Shown piece by piece: positions 1-8,362 of a stretch of DNA of 64,000 bases. This DNA comes from SZUA-545 sp050297855 (GTDB lineage Bacteria > Campylobacterota > Campylobacteria > Campylobacterales > SZUA-545): positions 138,249 to 202,248 of the forward strand of contig JBNKTC010000004.1 in the NCBI GenBank assembly GCA_050297855.1, written 5' to 3'. The translations under genes were made by a program, and so were the position numbers. The notes beneath the pieces are model-generated. The model had not been told where the DNA came from and searched no databases. It saw nothing but the letters and a program-made list of their open reading frames with translations. The first letter of the stretch is position 1. Every line of letters starts with the position of its first letter.

Positions 1-1
1 T

Positions 2-214
2 GCCCAGGGGCGCTTTCATCCCATCGACGAGGATACCTACCTTGCAACCCTTGTGGAGGCGATCAAGGTACTTCCCGAGAGTGTCTCGATCCAGCGTGTC
101 ACCGCCGGGATCGCCAATGAGACGCTGATCGCCCCGGCGTGGTGCGGGCTGAGCAAAAACCGCCAGATGCGGCGGGTCAAAGAGGCCCTGCGCCGCGAAG
201 GCCTGATCTACTGA
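2..214 (+). CDS. C-terminal part of a YhcC/TIGR01212-type radical SAM protein
   Basis: An open frame enters from the left edge and ends with TGA at 212-214, giving about 70 C-terminal residues. The piece contains IDEDTYLATLVEAIKVLPE, then SIQRVTAGIANETLIAPAW and a basic tail ending REGLIY. That pattern (a surface helix, an IQR-T-G/D segment, an LLAPxW segment) is the usual end of the YhcC family of radical SAM proteins. The iron-sulfur-binding CxxxCxxC part lies outside the window, so the family call rests on the tail only. The exact reaction of YhcC proteins is not established. The gene converges directly on the next gene, whose stop begins at the following base, leaving no room for a terminator between them. 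Confidence 0.65.
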   Translation, partial: AQGRFHPIDEDTYLATLVEAIKVLPESVSIQRVTAGIANETLIAPAWCGLSKNRQMRRVKEALRREGLIY

Positions 215-940
215 TCAGAAGTGGTAGTTTAGTCCGAGAGAGAGTCCGCCGGTGTCGTGGCTGATCTCCTTGGAGAAACCGCTGTCTTCGATCTCCTGGA
301 ACTCCCGCTTGATGATCAGGTAGGAGAGGCTCAGCTCCATCCTTCGGCTCACCTGAGAGAAAAGTCCGGCCCCGTATTTATATTCGGTGGCCAGGATCGT
401 CTCGGTCCCGTCATAGTACTCCTGGAACTCTTGCTTGATATCAAACTGCCCGATACCGGCCCCAATCCGCACAAAGGGGATGATATTGGTCGTATCCAGT
501 GGCTCATAGAGGGATTTGAATGTAAAGAAGTAGGAGAGATCGAGGCTGCGCCCCGTATCGAATTCCGATTCGACCGTAGAGTCTTTGAGGGAGTAACCTT
601 TGTTAATGGAGAGCCCAAGTTCAAAGCGGTTATCTCCAATATCCCCGAATCCCAGTTTAAACGTGACCTCGTTATAGATCATCGCTTCGTCGAACTCCCG
701 GTAGAGGTTTTTGCTCAGCCGTGTCCGCTCGGTCTGGGTCCCCGTTCCGTAATGCCCTTCCAGGCCGAAATAGACCGTATATGCGGGCTGTTCATCGGTG
801 GATGGGGGTTTGATCTGGAGACGTTTGTTGGTGTAGACGATCTTCTGCTGGGAGTTGGCCGCGATCCGTTTACGGTACTCTGCCCCGTTAAGCAGAGCCG
901 GCAGGAGAAGCATCAGGATGAGGAGCAGACGGCTGTACAT
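215..940 (-). CDS. Outer-membrane beta-barrel protein, function unknown
   Basis: A 241-residue protein with a clear signal peptide (residues 1-19, hydrophobic core LLLILMLLLPALLNG followed by AEY). The rest is a series of alternating polar and hydrophobic stretches with aromatic ends (VYFGLEGHYG, FELGLSINKGY, LDLSYFFTF, LSLGLNYHF). It ends in phenylalanine, the classic last residue of outer-membrane barrels recognised by the Bam complex. The size suits an eight-stranded OmpA/OmpW-like barrel. No catalytic or ligand motif is visible, so a structural or small-pore role is inferred only. It lies just downstream of the DUF2393 gene on the same strand (9 bases between them) and is probably in the same transcript. 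Confidence 0.7.
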   Translation of the reverse strand: MYSRLLLILMLLLPALLNGAEYRKRIAANSQQKIVYTNKRLQIKPPSTDEQPAYTVYFGLEGHYGTGTQTERTRLSKNLYREFDEAMIYNEVTFKLGFGDIGDNRFELGLSINKGYSLKDSTVESEFDTGRSLDLSYFFTFKSLYEPLDTTNIIPFVRIGAGIGQFDIKQEFQEYYDGTETILATEYKYGAGLFSQVSRRMELSLSYLIIKREFQEIEDSGFSKEISHDTGGLSLGLNYHF

Positions 941-949
941 AATGACTAC

Positions 950-1477
950 CTACTTGCAGAACGTAAAATGATAAATATCAAAGAGGGCATAGTCCTCTAT
1001 CCCGCTGATCGTCGTATAAAAAGGCGCTTTTTCTCCCGGATGGAGATCCTTTTCCAGCCTGATAGAGGCGTAGTGGCCTTTTGCCTGGATATTACGGAAG
1101 CGGGAGATGATATCCCCGTTTCCGGCCATGGCATACGAGAGGATGCGGCACTCTTTGAGAGTCCGGCCGGAGATATTGGCCAGGTTTCCTTTAGCCACGA
1201 CCTTATTGACAAAACGGAGCTGTTTGGTCTCCAGGTCGACGATCTGGGATCGCTTGACGTAGGATTCGACAAAGAAATAGCTCATGAACGGACCGGCTAA
1301 GAAGGTAAAGGTGGCAAAGAGGGAGAGGAGCATAAAGAGCATCCGGTTCCCCCGCAGCGCATAGGTGATGATCAGCAGGAAGACCCAGGCAAAAAATGAG
1401 ATAAAAAAGGCGAAGTAGTGAACAGGGGAGAGGGTATGGACAACGGCATTGAAGATGTTCAGTACCCCGGCTCCCAT
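950..1477 (-). CDS. DUF2393-type membrane protein
   Basis: A 175-residue protein with two hydrophobic helices near the N-terminus (about residues 20-41 and 46-70) and a soluble remainder of about 100 residues, probably periplasmic. The second helix runs into a VESYVKRSQIVDLET segment, and the soluble domain has beta-rich stretches such as GNLANISGRTLKECRI. This layout matches the DUF2393 proteins common in Campylobacterota, whose function is unknown; the family call is from memory of the pattern. Its ATG overlaps the hisIE stop by one base (TAATG), so it is translationally coupled to hisIE. That linkage is positional and does not imply a role in histidine synthesis. Confidence 0.55.
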   Translation of the reverse strand: MGAGVLNIFNAVVHTLSPVHYFAFFISFFAWVFLLIITYALRGNRMLFMLLSLFATFTFLAGPFMSYFFVESYVKRSQIVDLETKQLRFVNKVVAKGNLANISGRTLKECRILSYAMAGNGDIISRFRNIQAKGHYASIRLEKDLHPGEKAPFYTTISGIEDYALFDIYHFTFCK

Positions 1478-2157
1478 TACGCCTCTCTGCTGTTCTTTTC
1501 CTCGATCCCGCTAAGGCCTTCACGACGGCTCAGCTCCTGTTTGATCAGATCGGGGTTGATGTCCATACTGGCCAGGGCGATGAGGGCGTGGAAAAGGAGA
1601 TCGGCCGCTTCGTAGATCGCTTCGTCGCGATCCTTGTCCTTGACGGCGAGGGCCAGTTCTCCCGCCTCTTCGATTACCTTCTTAAGGATTGCCGTATCCC
1701 CTTTGGAAAAGAGTTTGGCGACATAAGAGGTCTTGGGATCATGGTGTTTTTTCTCCATGATCGTATGGTAAAGGCGGTCGACAATGGAGTATTTAAGCGC
1801 CGTATCCACGACCGGTTCGCTGATAATCGAATCCGATTCGATGCTCTGGAAAAAGCAGCTGGCACGGCCCGTATGGCAGGCGGCACCGCCGACCTGCTCG
1901 ATCTTGAGCAGGATCGTATCGCTATCGCAGTCAAGGAGGATATCCTTGACGTTCTGGATATTGCCGCTCTCTTCGCCCTTTTTCCAGATGCGCTGTTTGC
2001 TTCTGGAGAAGTAGTGGGCTGTCTTGGTCGAAAGGGTAAGGTCCAGGGCCTCTTTGTTCATATAGGCCAGCATCAGGACTTCGCCGCTCTCGTGGTCCTG
2101 GGCGATGGCGGGGATAAGGGGGGTCTTATCCCACTCGATCGTATCGATGACGGCCAT
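1477..2157 (-). CDS. hisIE: Bifunctional phosphoribosyl-AMP cyclohydrolase / phosphoribosyl-ATP pyrophosphatase
   Basis: This 226-residue protein catalyses the second and third steps of histidine synthesis: hydrolysis of PR-ATP to PR-AMP, then ring opening of PR-AMP. The N-terminal HisI domain (about residues 1-115) carries the zinc-binding signature CHTGRASCFF at 94-103, with Cys94 and Cys101 as expected ligands. The C-terminal HisE domain (about 125-215) shows the metal-binding EEAGELA and EAADLLFH motifs. The two-domain fusion has the usual length. The start overlaps the stop of the upstream SPFH gene by one base (TAATG-type junction), and the stop overlaps the DUF2393 start. No other his genes are in the window, so the pathway is scattered here. 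Confidence 0.95.
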   Translation of the reverse strand: MAVIDTIEWDKTPLIPAIAQDHESGEVLMLAYMNKEALDLTLSTKTAHYFSRSKQRIWKKGEESGNIQNVKDILLDCDSDTILLKIEQVGGAACHTGRASCFFQSIESDSIISEPVVDTALKYSIVDRLYHTIMEKKHHDPKTSYVAKLFSKGDTAILKKVIEEAGELALAVKDKDRDEAIYEAADLLFHALIALASMDINPDLIKQELSRREGLSGIEEKNSREA

Positions 2158-3230
2158 TAGCGGTTAGCCGACGTCGTTTTTTGCGGGTCTTTGGCATCGA
2201 GCCAGATGTTCGGCGTTGCGCCACCCGGTGTGAGGAAGATCTTGGCGTCTTTGTTATCTCTGAGCGCTTCGTTGAATTTACCCTGAACCTCAATCTGCTT
2301 CAGCTGGATCAGGTTTTTTGTCAGGGAGTTTGCAATGATCTTATTGGCCTGCGCTTCCGCTTTGGCTTCGATCGTCCGTTTGTCGGCGATACCCTGGGCT
2401 TCGATCCGCTTGGCTTCCGCTTCCCCGCGCGCTTTTTCCGCAACTTTCATCGCTTCCTGTTTGGTCCGCTCGACTTCGTTACGGGTACGTTCGGCTTCCT
2501 GTTTGGCGATCTGGACCCGTTCGATCTGCTCTTTGATCCGCTCGGGAAGGACGATACCGCGCAGCTGGATCGCAACCAGCGTGATCGGGTCATTGTCCAG
2601 TTTGGCCAAACGCTCGATCATCCCTTGCTGGATGAGCGTGGCAATGGCATTACGCTTGACGGGAAGCTCTTCGGCCGTATAGTTCCCGATGACACTCCGG
2701 ACCACGTCACGGGCGTTGGGGTTGATCGTCTTGTCTTCCCAGTTCATCCCGAGATTGGCGATCGTATGGGGTGCGATCTGCGGTTTGAGGGTATACTGGA
2801 CCGTCAGCTCCACATCGACAGGGAGTCCCCGCGAGTCGAGGATGGAGATCGGCGGGCGCTGGTTGATCCCGCGTCGGTCGGAAACCATGTCACTGGAGCT
2901 ATAGTCGGTCTGGCGTACTTTGGTATCGACAATAATCACCTGCTGCATAAAGGGCATCAGCATGTGGAAACCTGGGTAGAGGGGCTCGTCCTGGTATTTC
3001 CCCAGGGTCTTTAGGATACCCACCTCGCCGGAGTTGACGATCACCCACGGTTTGGCAATGGCAAGCAGGAGCCCCAGGCCGATGATGGCATAGAGCAAGC
3101 CGGCTTTTTTACCGAAATTTTTAAAAAACTCAGGTGTCTCGTTCGGCATTTTCATTCCGGGGCCGCCGCTGTCGCCGCCGCCTCCTCCGGGTCTTTTTTT
3201 CTTAAAATAGTCGTTCATATCAGCTGGCAT
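2157..3230 (-). CDS. SPFH/Band 7 (prohibitin/HflK-like) membrane protein
   Basis: A 357-residue protein with a glycine-rich cytoplasmic N-terminus reminiscent of HflK, one transmembrane helix at about residues 40-60, an SPFH domain (about 60-240, including GILKTLGKYQDEPLYPGFH and LDSRGLPVDVELTVQYTL), and a long charged coiled coil (about 240-320, rich in EAERTRNEVERTKQEA-like heptads). SPFH proteins form ring-shaped membrane scaffolds, often around the protease FtsH. No HflC partner lies beside it, so a homo-oligomeric prohibitin-type role is inferred. I take the ATG at 3228-3230 because AGGAG lies five bases ahead of it; a TTG directly upstream (3231-3233) is possible but badly spaced. It overlaps hisIE by one base. 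Confidence 0.85.
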   Translation of the reverse strand: MPADMNDYFKKKRPGGGGGDSGGPGMKMPNETPEFFKNFGKKAGLLYAIIGLGLLLAIAKPWVIVNSGEVGILKTLGKYQDEPLYPGFHMLMPFMQQVIIVDTKVRQTDYSSSDMVSDRRGINQRPPISILDSRGLPVDVELTVQYTLKPQIAPHTIANLGMNWEDKTINPNARDVVRSVIGNYTAEELPVKRNAIATLIQQGMIERLAKLDNDPITLVAIQLRGIVLPERIKEQIERVQIAKQEAERTRNEVERTKQEAMKVAEKARGEAEAKRIEAQGIADKRTIEAKAEAQANKIIANSLTKNLIQLKQIEVQGKFNEALRDNKDAKIFLTPGGATPNIWLDAKDPQKTTSANR

Positions 3231-3248
3231 CAAATCTCCTTAAAATCT

Positions 3249-4166
3249 TCAGATATAGGTCAGATATTTCTCATAGGCCGGATTGCGTCCGAAGACGATG
3301 TCAAAATAGGCCGACTGGATCTTTTCCGTGATCGGTCCGCGTCCCGCTGCGCCGAGGACGCGGCTGTCGACTTCCCGGACCGGTGTGATCTCCGCTGCCG
3401 TTCCTGTCAGGAACGCTTCGTCGGCGATAAAGATCTCTTCGCGGGTAATACGTCGGCGTACGACCGGGATACCCATCTCCTCGGCGATCTCGATGACCGT
3501 CTTTTGGGTAATGGACTCCAGGGAGTTGTCGTTCGGCGGGGAGATCAGGACCCCGTCGCGTACCATGAAGAAGCAGGCGCCGCTTGCTTCGGCGACGTAC
3601 CCTTCATCATCCATCAGCAGTGCTTCGTCGTATCCCGCTTCGACCGCTTCGTATTTGGCCATCTGGGAGTTGAGGTAGTTGGCCGACGCTTTGGCTTTTC
3701 CCATCGTGGAGCGGTTGGAAGGGCGGGTAAGGGAGGAGATCTTCAGTCGGATCCCTTTTTGCAGGCCCTCTTCGCCCAGATACGCACCCCACTCCCATGC
3801 CGCGACCATCGTCTGGACCGGGGCCGTTTTGTGGTAGAGCCCCATGACGCCGTATCCGAGGTAGACAAGCGGACGGATATAGACATTATCGCCCTGGAAT
3901 TCGTTCTTTTTCAGCAGTTCGATCTGTGCCTTGTCCAGCTCTTCGACAGAGTAGGGGACGTTCAGCAGGGTCATCTTGCTGGACTGAATGAGCCGTCTGG
4001 TGTGCTCGGTCAGCTTGAAGATGGCATAGCCTTTGTCGGTTTTATATGCTTTGGTTCCTTCGATGGCTGCATTTCCGTAGTGCAGTGAGTGGGCGAGGAC
4101 ATGGACTTTCGCGTCGTTCCATGCGACAAACTCGCCGTCCATCCAGATATATTTCGCTTCTTTCAA
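3249..4166 (-). CDS. ilvE: Branched-chain amino acid aminotransferase
   Basis: A fold-type IV PLP enzyme of 305 residues that makes valine, leucine and isoleucine from their 2-oxo acids with glutamate as amino donor. The PLP-binding lysine is Lys159 in KAKASANYLNS, the same position as in E. coli IlvE. Other family marks are EASGACFFMVRDG and GTAAEITPVREVD near the C-terminus, which binds the cofactor phosphate. The length is typical. The reading frame starts at a TTG (4164-4166) preceded by AGGATAT; no ATG is available nearby that keeps the conserved KYIWMDGEFVAW start. It precedes the SPFH gene by 18 bases on the same strand and may head the ilvE-SPFH-hisIE transcript. Confidence 0.95.
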   Translation of the reverse strand: MKEAKYIWMDGEFVAWNDAKVHVLAHSLHYGNAAIEGTKAYKTDKGYAIFKLTEHTRRLIQSSKMTLLNVPYSVEELDKAQIELLKKNEFQGDNVYIRPLVYLGYGVMGLYHKTAPVQTMVAAWEWGAYLGEEGLQKGIRLKISSLTRPSNRSTMGKAKASANYLNSQMAKYEAVEAGYDEALLMDDEGYVAEASGACFFMVRDGVLISPPNDNSLESITQKTVIEIAEEMGIPVVRRRITREEIFIADEAFLTGTAAEITPVREVDSRVLGAAGRGPITEKIQSAYFDIVFGRNPAYEKYLTYI

Positions 4167-4255
4167 GTGATATCCTAAAAGTTTGATATAAAAATTTGCT
4201 CGATTATAGCTAAAGGTATCTTGTTTTGTAATGATAAACGGCCCGGAAAGGGGGA

Positions 4256-5743
4256 TTATTGTTCGATTGACATCCTGACGGCATCAAAGGGGAGGATGAT
4301 GACCAGCTGGGCACCGCCTTCGACGTTGTGGGCCAGCAGTTTTCCCCCGACGTTGTTTTCGATGATCGACTTGGCCATGTAGAGGCCGATGCCCGTTCCC
4401 TGGTCCTTGTGCTTGGTCGTGAAATAGGGGTCGAAGACCTTCTCTTTAATGGCGGGATCGATCCCCCCGGCATTATCGGTCAGGGTGATATAAAAGGCTG
4501 ATTCGTCCGCTTTACGGTAACTTTCTATCCTAATGTTCTTGGTCTCCTGCTCCCTCTCGGCAAAAGCGTCTTTGGAGTTATTGAGGATGTTGATGATCAC
4601 CTGGGTCAGTTCGTTTTTATAGGTGTAGATGTGCATATTGGGTTCGATCACCTGTTGGACGAAGATGTCGGCGTGCGCCAGTGCCGCCCCGATGATGTTC
4701 AGGGCGTTTTCGACCGCTTCGTTGATCAGGAAGTAGCTCTTGTCTTTGTTGGGCATAAAGAAGTTTCGGAAATCGTCGATCGTGTCGGACATATGGCCGA
4801 TAAGCTCCATGGACTGTTCGATCGCGTTTTGGATATAGGCTTCGTTGAGTTCGTTGTGGTAGTGCGCATCTTCGATATCCTGGATGATCAGGCCCAGGGA
4901 GTTGATGGGCTGGCGCCATTGGTGGGCGATGTTCCCGATCATCTCCCCAAGGGCCGCCTGCCGCGACTGCCGGATCAGGATCTGGTCCTTTTCACGGTTT
5001 TTCTCCACCTCTTTTTTGATCTTTTTTTCCAGGTTGGCGTTGAGGTCGCTTAGGGCGTCGGTGTACTCTTTGATCTTGGCGACCATCCGGGCCGCAGAGT
5101 TGTTGATAACAGCGATCTCGTCATGTCCTGCGACCTCGACGATATCCGTTTCGTTCTCATCCCCGGGACGGTAGGTCTCCAGTTTTTGCGAGAGGGTCTT
5201 GAGCGGACGCAGTTTGCGGTAGAAGAAGAGGGCGAAGAGGAGAAAGGCCGCCATGGTCGGGATGATCGTCATCATCAGGAATTTCTGGTATTCGCCAAGT
5301 ATCTGCTGGTAGTATCGGTTGGAGTAGGCGATGTTAAGTGTACCCAGCTTCTCCTGGGTGACGGGATCCAGGATCGGGGAGGAGTGGTAAAAGAAGCGCG
5401 CCTCCCGCGCGGGGAAGAGATGCCCGTATTCGGGGGCGAGGTACTTGGCATAGAGCTGGTTGCCGTGCTGGTCGATGATCTGGGCACCGAGGATGTTGTT
5501 GTTTCCTTCGGGCAGGGAGTCAAGCAGCTCCCTGACCGACTCCTCGAATCCGAAACTGAGGTTGATGGAGATGACCGGCAGGATCGTATTGACGACGGTC
5601 CGGATCTTCTCCTCTTCGGAGGCCTTGAGGTTCTGTTTTGTCACCGTTGCGTTGGCCAGGGCGAAAAAGAGGATCACGGCCACAAAGAAAAGGGAGAGGA
5701 AGAGCATCAGGTTGAAGATGACGGAGTGGCGGTTGATACTCAT
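4256..5743 (-). CDS. Membrane sensor histidine kinase, third gene of the receptor-YfiR-kinase operon
   Basis: A 495-residue kinase. Helix 1 (about residues 10-32) and helix 2 (about 155-175) bracket a periplasmic sensor of about 120 residues. A HAMP-like linker and coiled coil (180-260) follow. The phospho-acceptor is His274 in IAHQWRQPIN, and the ATPase domain has an N-box (INILNNSKDAF), a G1 box (DNAGGID) and a G2 box (GTGIGLYMAKSI). No response regulator is adjacent, so its output is unknown. Its ATG overlaps the stop of the YfiR-like gene by four bases (ATGA), and the TonB-dependent receptor lies just upstream. This order suggests that ligand uptake or receptor state at the outer membrane is read out by the kinase through the periplasmic protein (inference). 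Confidence 0.88.
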   Translation of the reverse strand: MSINRHSVIFNLMLFLSLFFVAVILFFALANATVTKQNLKASEEEKIRTVVNTILPVISINLSFGFEESVRELLDSLPEGNNNILGAQIIDQHGNQLYAKYLAPEYGHLFPAREARFFYHSSPILDPVTQEKLGTLNIAYSNRYYQQILGEYQKFLMMTIIPTMAAFLLFALFFYRKLRPLKTLSQKLETYRPGDENETDIVEVAGHDEIAVINNSAARMVAKIKEYTDALSDLNANLEKKIKKEVEKNREKDQILIRQSRQAALGEMIGNIAHQWRQPINSLGLIIQDIEDAHYHNELNEAYIQNAIEQSMELIGHMSDTIDDFRNFFMPNKDKSYFLINEAVENALNIIGAALAHADIFVQQVIEPNMHIYTYKNELTQVIINILNNSKDAFAEREQETKNIRIESYRKADESAFYITLTDNAGGIDPAIKEKVFDPYFTTKHKDQGTGIGLYMAKSIIENNVGGKLLAHNVEGGAQLVIILPFDAVRMSIEQ

Positions 5744-6279
5744 TGGTAAAGCTCCGAAATGGATAAAAGTGCCGGACGCAGTACGATGCCCGATGCCTTG
5801 AGGGAAGCGGGGTTGATATAGGGGACGATCTTCTTGTCGATCCGCAGGGAGACGTGGGCGCCGTGTTTGAGGTTCTGGCTGTCGTGGGTAAAGACCAGGA
5901 TACGGCTCTGACGGCTCCTGTTGATCGCTTGGATGATGGTCTGGGCACTGCTGTCCATGAGGTAATAGAGGGTCGCTTTAGGCGGCTGCTCGGCCAGTTG
6001 ACTGTAGGGGATGAGGGTGATGTCGATGGGATACCCTTTGATCCCCGCGGGATACTTCTCTTCGAAGAATTTTTTGATCCGTTTGGCGTGGGGGAGGTCG
6101 ATCGGGTCATAGACGATGTCGATGGCGATCTTGCCGTCGACAAGTTTCTCTTTGAATTTATAGTCCATCAGGATAATCCGGGGGATGATGTTCGCCTCGA
6201 TTTTGAGAATATGATCGTTATAGCTTTGGGCAAAAAGAGGCAAAGAGATAAGGATCAGAAGGGCGAACAGGCGTTTCAT
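5740..6279 (-). CDS. Periplasmic YfiR/DUF4154-like protein
   Basis: A 179-residue secreted protein with a signal peptide (residues 1-17, LFALLILISLPLFAQS). The mature part has the alternating layout of the YfiR family, ending in a SRILVFTHDSQNL strand, a HVSLRIDKKIVPYINPASL segment and a C-terminal helix LRPALLSISELYQ. In Pseudomonas, YfiR is a periplasmic regulator that holds back a membrane diguanylate cyclase. Here the adjacent membrane protein is a histidine kinase, so a similar periplasmic gatekeeper role is inferred. It abuts the receptor stop with no gap and overlaps the kinase start by four bases, so all three are made together. The family call is by pattern; remote similarity to a periplasmic binding protein is not excluded. 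Confidence 0.6.
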   Translation of the reverse strand: MKRLFALLILISLPLFAQSYNDHILKIEANIIPRIILMDYKFKEKLVDGKIAIDIVYDPIDLPHAKRIKKFFEEKYPAGIKGYPIDITLIPYSQLAEQPPKATLYYLMDSSAQTIIQAINRSRQSRILVFTHDSQNLKHGAHVSLRIDKKIVPYINPASLKASGIVLRPALLSISELYQ

Positions 6280-8244
6280 CTAGATCTCCCAGGCCGCTTT
6301 CAGCCAGAAGGTCCGGCCCTCTCTGGGATAGTCGTCTTGATAGGTGCCGGCCGGAGCAGGGTATCGGATATCCGCATCCAACAGGTTCTTGACCGACAGG
6401 CTGATAAAAAGGCCGTTCTGGTAACGGTAGCTGAGGGTCTGGTTAAGGGTGGCATACCCTTCCAGGTCGTCCCGGGAGTCACCGTCGGCCCGTTTCCTGG
6501 GGGAGACGTAGGTGGCATAGGTCCCTGAGATGAGACGGTTTTGGAACTTGTGGCCGAAGCGGAGGTTCGCCGTCTGATTGGCGATATCGGTTATCGCCTC
6601 ATCTTTTCGGTCTACCCCGTCGGTATGACTCAGGTTAAACGTCATAGTCGTGGCAAGGCCCAGCCGTTTTTTATACTCCAGCTCGCCACCGTAGAGATGA
6701 CTGGTCCCTTGTTGGGTGTAGGTTGTGTTTTCTCGGTAGATGATCTCGTTGACATTGGTATAGAAAAAGTTCAGGCGAAATAGATTTTCGATATCTTTTT
6801 TGGTTACGATGCCGATTTCAGCAGTATCGGCCGTTTCGGCTGTAAGCGAATCATCCCCTACTGAAAACCCTGTGGCACTTCCGTAAAGTTCAATCCAGGA
6901 AGGAGCTCGGAAAGCCCGGGAATACATCATTTTAATATTGGTCTGTTCATCCAAAGCATATACCGCAGCAAGCCGTGGACTGACAGAATCTCCGAAATCG
7001 GAAAAGTGATCTCCCCGGATTCCCGCAAGAATATCCAACCTTTCATTGAGGGCATAGCTGCTTTGAATATAGGCGGCCGTTATTGTTCGGCTGACATCCG
7101 GACGGATAATGGAGTCACTGGGGATAATCGGAGTACCCGGTGCAGCCTCTGTGTAGGTGAAAAGATCGGTTAGCTGTGCCGCAGTATGATCGGCATAGAT
7201 CCCATAGCTAAGAGTATGATTGCCGGAAACAGCAGTGGTCGCACTGATGTCGATATAGTCACCGGCTTCCCGGTAGTCCAGACCGTATACCCAGTCACCC
7301 TGGGCAGTATTAGGTGAATACGTGCTGTCGACATACTGATCATATTGCTTATGACCGACTTTAAAATGCAGATCGAGGGATGCCGCTGTTGTTTTATAGG
7401 AGAGCTCCGCAAAATGTGTGGTATTTTCAATACCGGGGCGGTGGGTGTCTTGTTCGAGATAATTCGCAATACCGAAGGCCGTTCCCTGGGTGGAGTTTTT
7501 GGTCCGGGCAAGCAGTTTCCAGTTTTCTGCTTCAAAGGCGACTCCCGCAGAGTAGTCCCGCAATGTTTCGTAGCTTTTTCCTTCATATGTCTGTGATCTG
7601 TCGGGACCGGCATCGATCTGTTTATTACTGTTCTGGGCATACGCATCGACAGAGAACTTCAGCCTATCTTCTAGATGGGTGTACAAAACACCACCTTTCT
7701 GTTCACCGTATGATGCGGTAGAGATAAATCCTCCGCTTCCGGCCAAATCGCTGCCGCTTCGGGTAATGATATTGATAACAGCATTGATGGCATTGCTGCC
7801 GTAAAGGACCGATCCGGGTCCTCGGATCACTTCGATCCGGTCGATCAGTTCGGCGGGAAAGTCCAGGTAGTGGTACATGGACCCGCGGTAGGTGTTGTTA
7901 ATGGGGACGCCGTCGACAAGGAGTTTGATCTTCCCTTTTTCCTTGATGCCGCGGAAGATCACCTGTTTGGCTCCTGTCGACTCCATCGAGAGTTCGACAC
8001 CCGGTATCAGGGCAAGTGCCTCAAAGGCTGTGTCAATACCGTATTCGGCAATCGTATCCCGGTAAATAATCGTGATGAACGCCGGGGTCTCATCGATATT
8101 GAGCTTGGTCTTGGTTGCGATATCGCTGACCTCTTCAAGGCCCTCCATGAGGCTTTGTTCAAAGTCATCGAGCATTGCGGTCTTTATCTCTTCCGATCCC
8201 ATCAGGACAGATGCCGTCAGTAATAGACATAGTGTCTTTTTCAT
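6280..8244 (-). CDS. TonB-dependent outer-membrane receptor
   Basis: A 654-residue receptor for active uptake across the outer membrane, powered by TonB-ExbBD. It has a signal peptide (1-16) and a plug domain (about 45-165) with the typical INNTYRGSMYH and IEVIRGPGSVLYGSNAINAV segments, followed by a 22-strand barrel ending FWLKAAWEI. The N-terminal stretch after the signal is acidic and lacks an obvious TonB box; the SDIATKTKLNIDETPAFITI region is typical of receptors paired with YfiR-like proteins. The substrate cannot be read from sequence; iron-siderophore and vitamin B12 are the usual options. It heads a leftward three-gene operon and is divergent from the ketosynthase gene, with about 118 bases between them. 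Confidence 0.9.
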   Translation of the reverse strand: MKKTLCLLLTASVLMGSEEIKTAMLDDFEQSLMEGLEEVSDIATKTKLNIDETPAFITIIYRDTIAEYGIDTAFEALALIPGVELSMESTGAKQVIFRGIKEKGKIKLLVDGVPINNTYRGSMYHYLDFPAELIDRIEVIRGPGSVLYGSNAINAVINIITRSGSDLAGSGGFISTASYGEQKGGVLYTHLEDRLKFSVDAYAQNSNKQIDAGPDRSQTYEGKSYETLRDYSAGVAFEAENWKLLARTKNSTQGTAFGIANYLEQDTHRPGIENTTHFAELSYKTTAASLDLHFKVGHKQYDQYVDSTYSPNTAQGDWVYGLDYREAGDYIDISATTAVSGNHTLSYGIYADHTAAQLTDLFTYTEAAPGTPIIPSDSIIRPDVSRTITAAYIQSSYALNERLDILAGIRGDHFSDFGDSVSPRLAAVYALDEQTNIKMMYSRAFRAPSWIELYGSATGFSVGDDSLTAETADTAEIGIVTKKDIENLFRLNFFYTNVNEIIYRENTTYTQQGTSHLYGGELEYKKRLGLATTMTFNLSHTDGVDRKDEAITDIANQTANLRFGHKFQNRLISGTYATYVSPRKRADGDSRDDLEGYATLNQTLSYRYQNGLFISLSVKNLLDADIRYPAPAGTYQDDYPREGRTFWLKAAWEI

Positions 8245-8362
8245 ATACGAAAACCTTATAAATAAACATAGAGTGAACAGTTTTTCTTACTATTACTAAT
8301 AATAAGCCATTTATACTAAAATTAATTGAAATCCTTAACAAAACAAGGTGAGAGGAGCCAGT
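8245..8362. promoter_or_regulatory. Divergent intergenic region between receptor operon and ketosynthase gene
   Basis: An AT-rich stretch of 118 bases that must carry the promoters of both the leftward receptor operon and the rightward ketosynthase gene. It contains a TACTATTACTAATAATAA tract and a run ending AAAACAAGG before the ketosynthase ribosome-binding site GAGAGGAG (8350-8357). I see no clear Fur-box palindrome, although such AT-rich repeats could hide a weak one. Confidence 0.4.

Noticed and set aside
257..1300. Long plus-strand open frame of 347 codons
   Set aside because: It crosses two leftward genes with clear signal peptide, barrel and membrane features; its product has no motif and reads as their reverse-strand shadow.
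2181..3014. Plus-strand frame of 277 codons opposite the SPFH gene
   Set aside because: Rich in phenylalanine, aspartate and arginine without motifs, the typical mirror of a charged coiled coil coded on the other strand.
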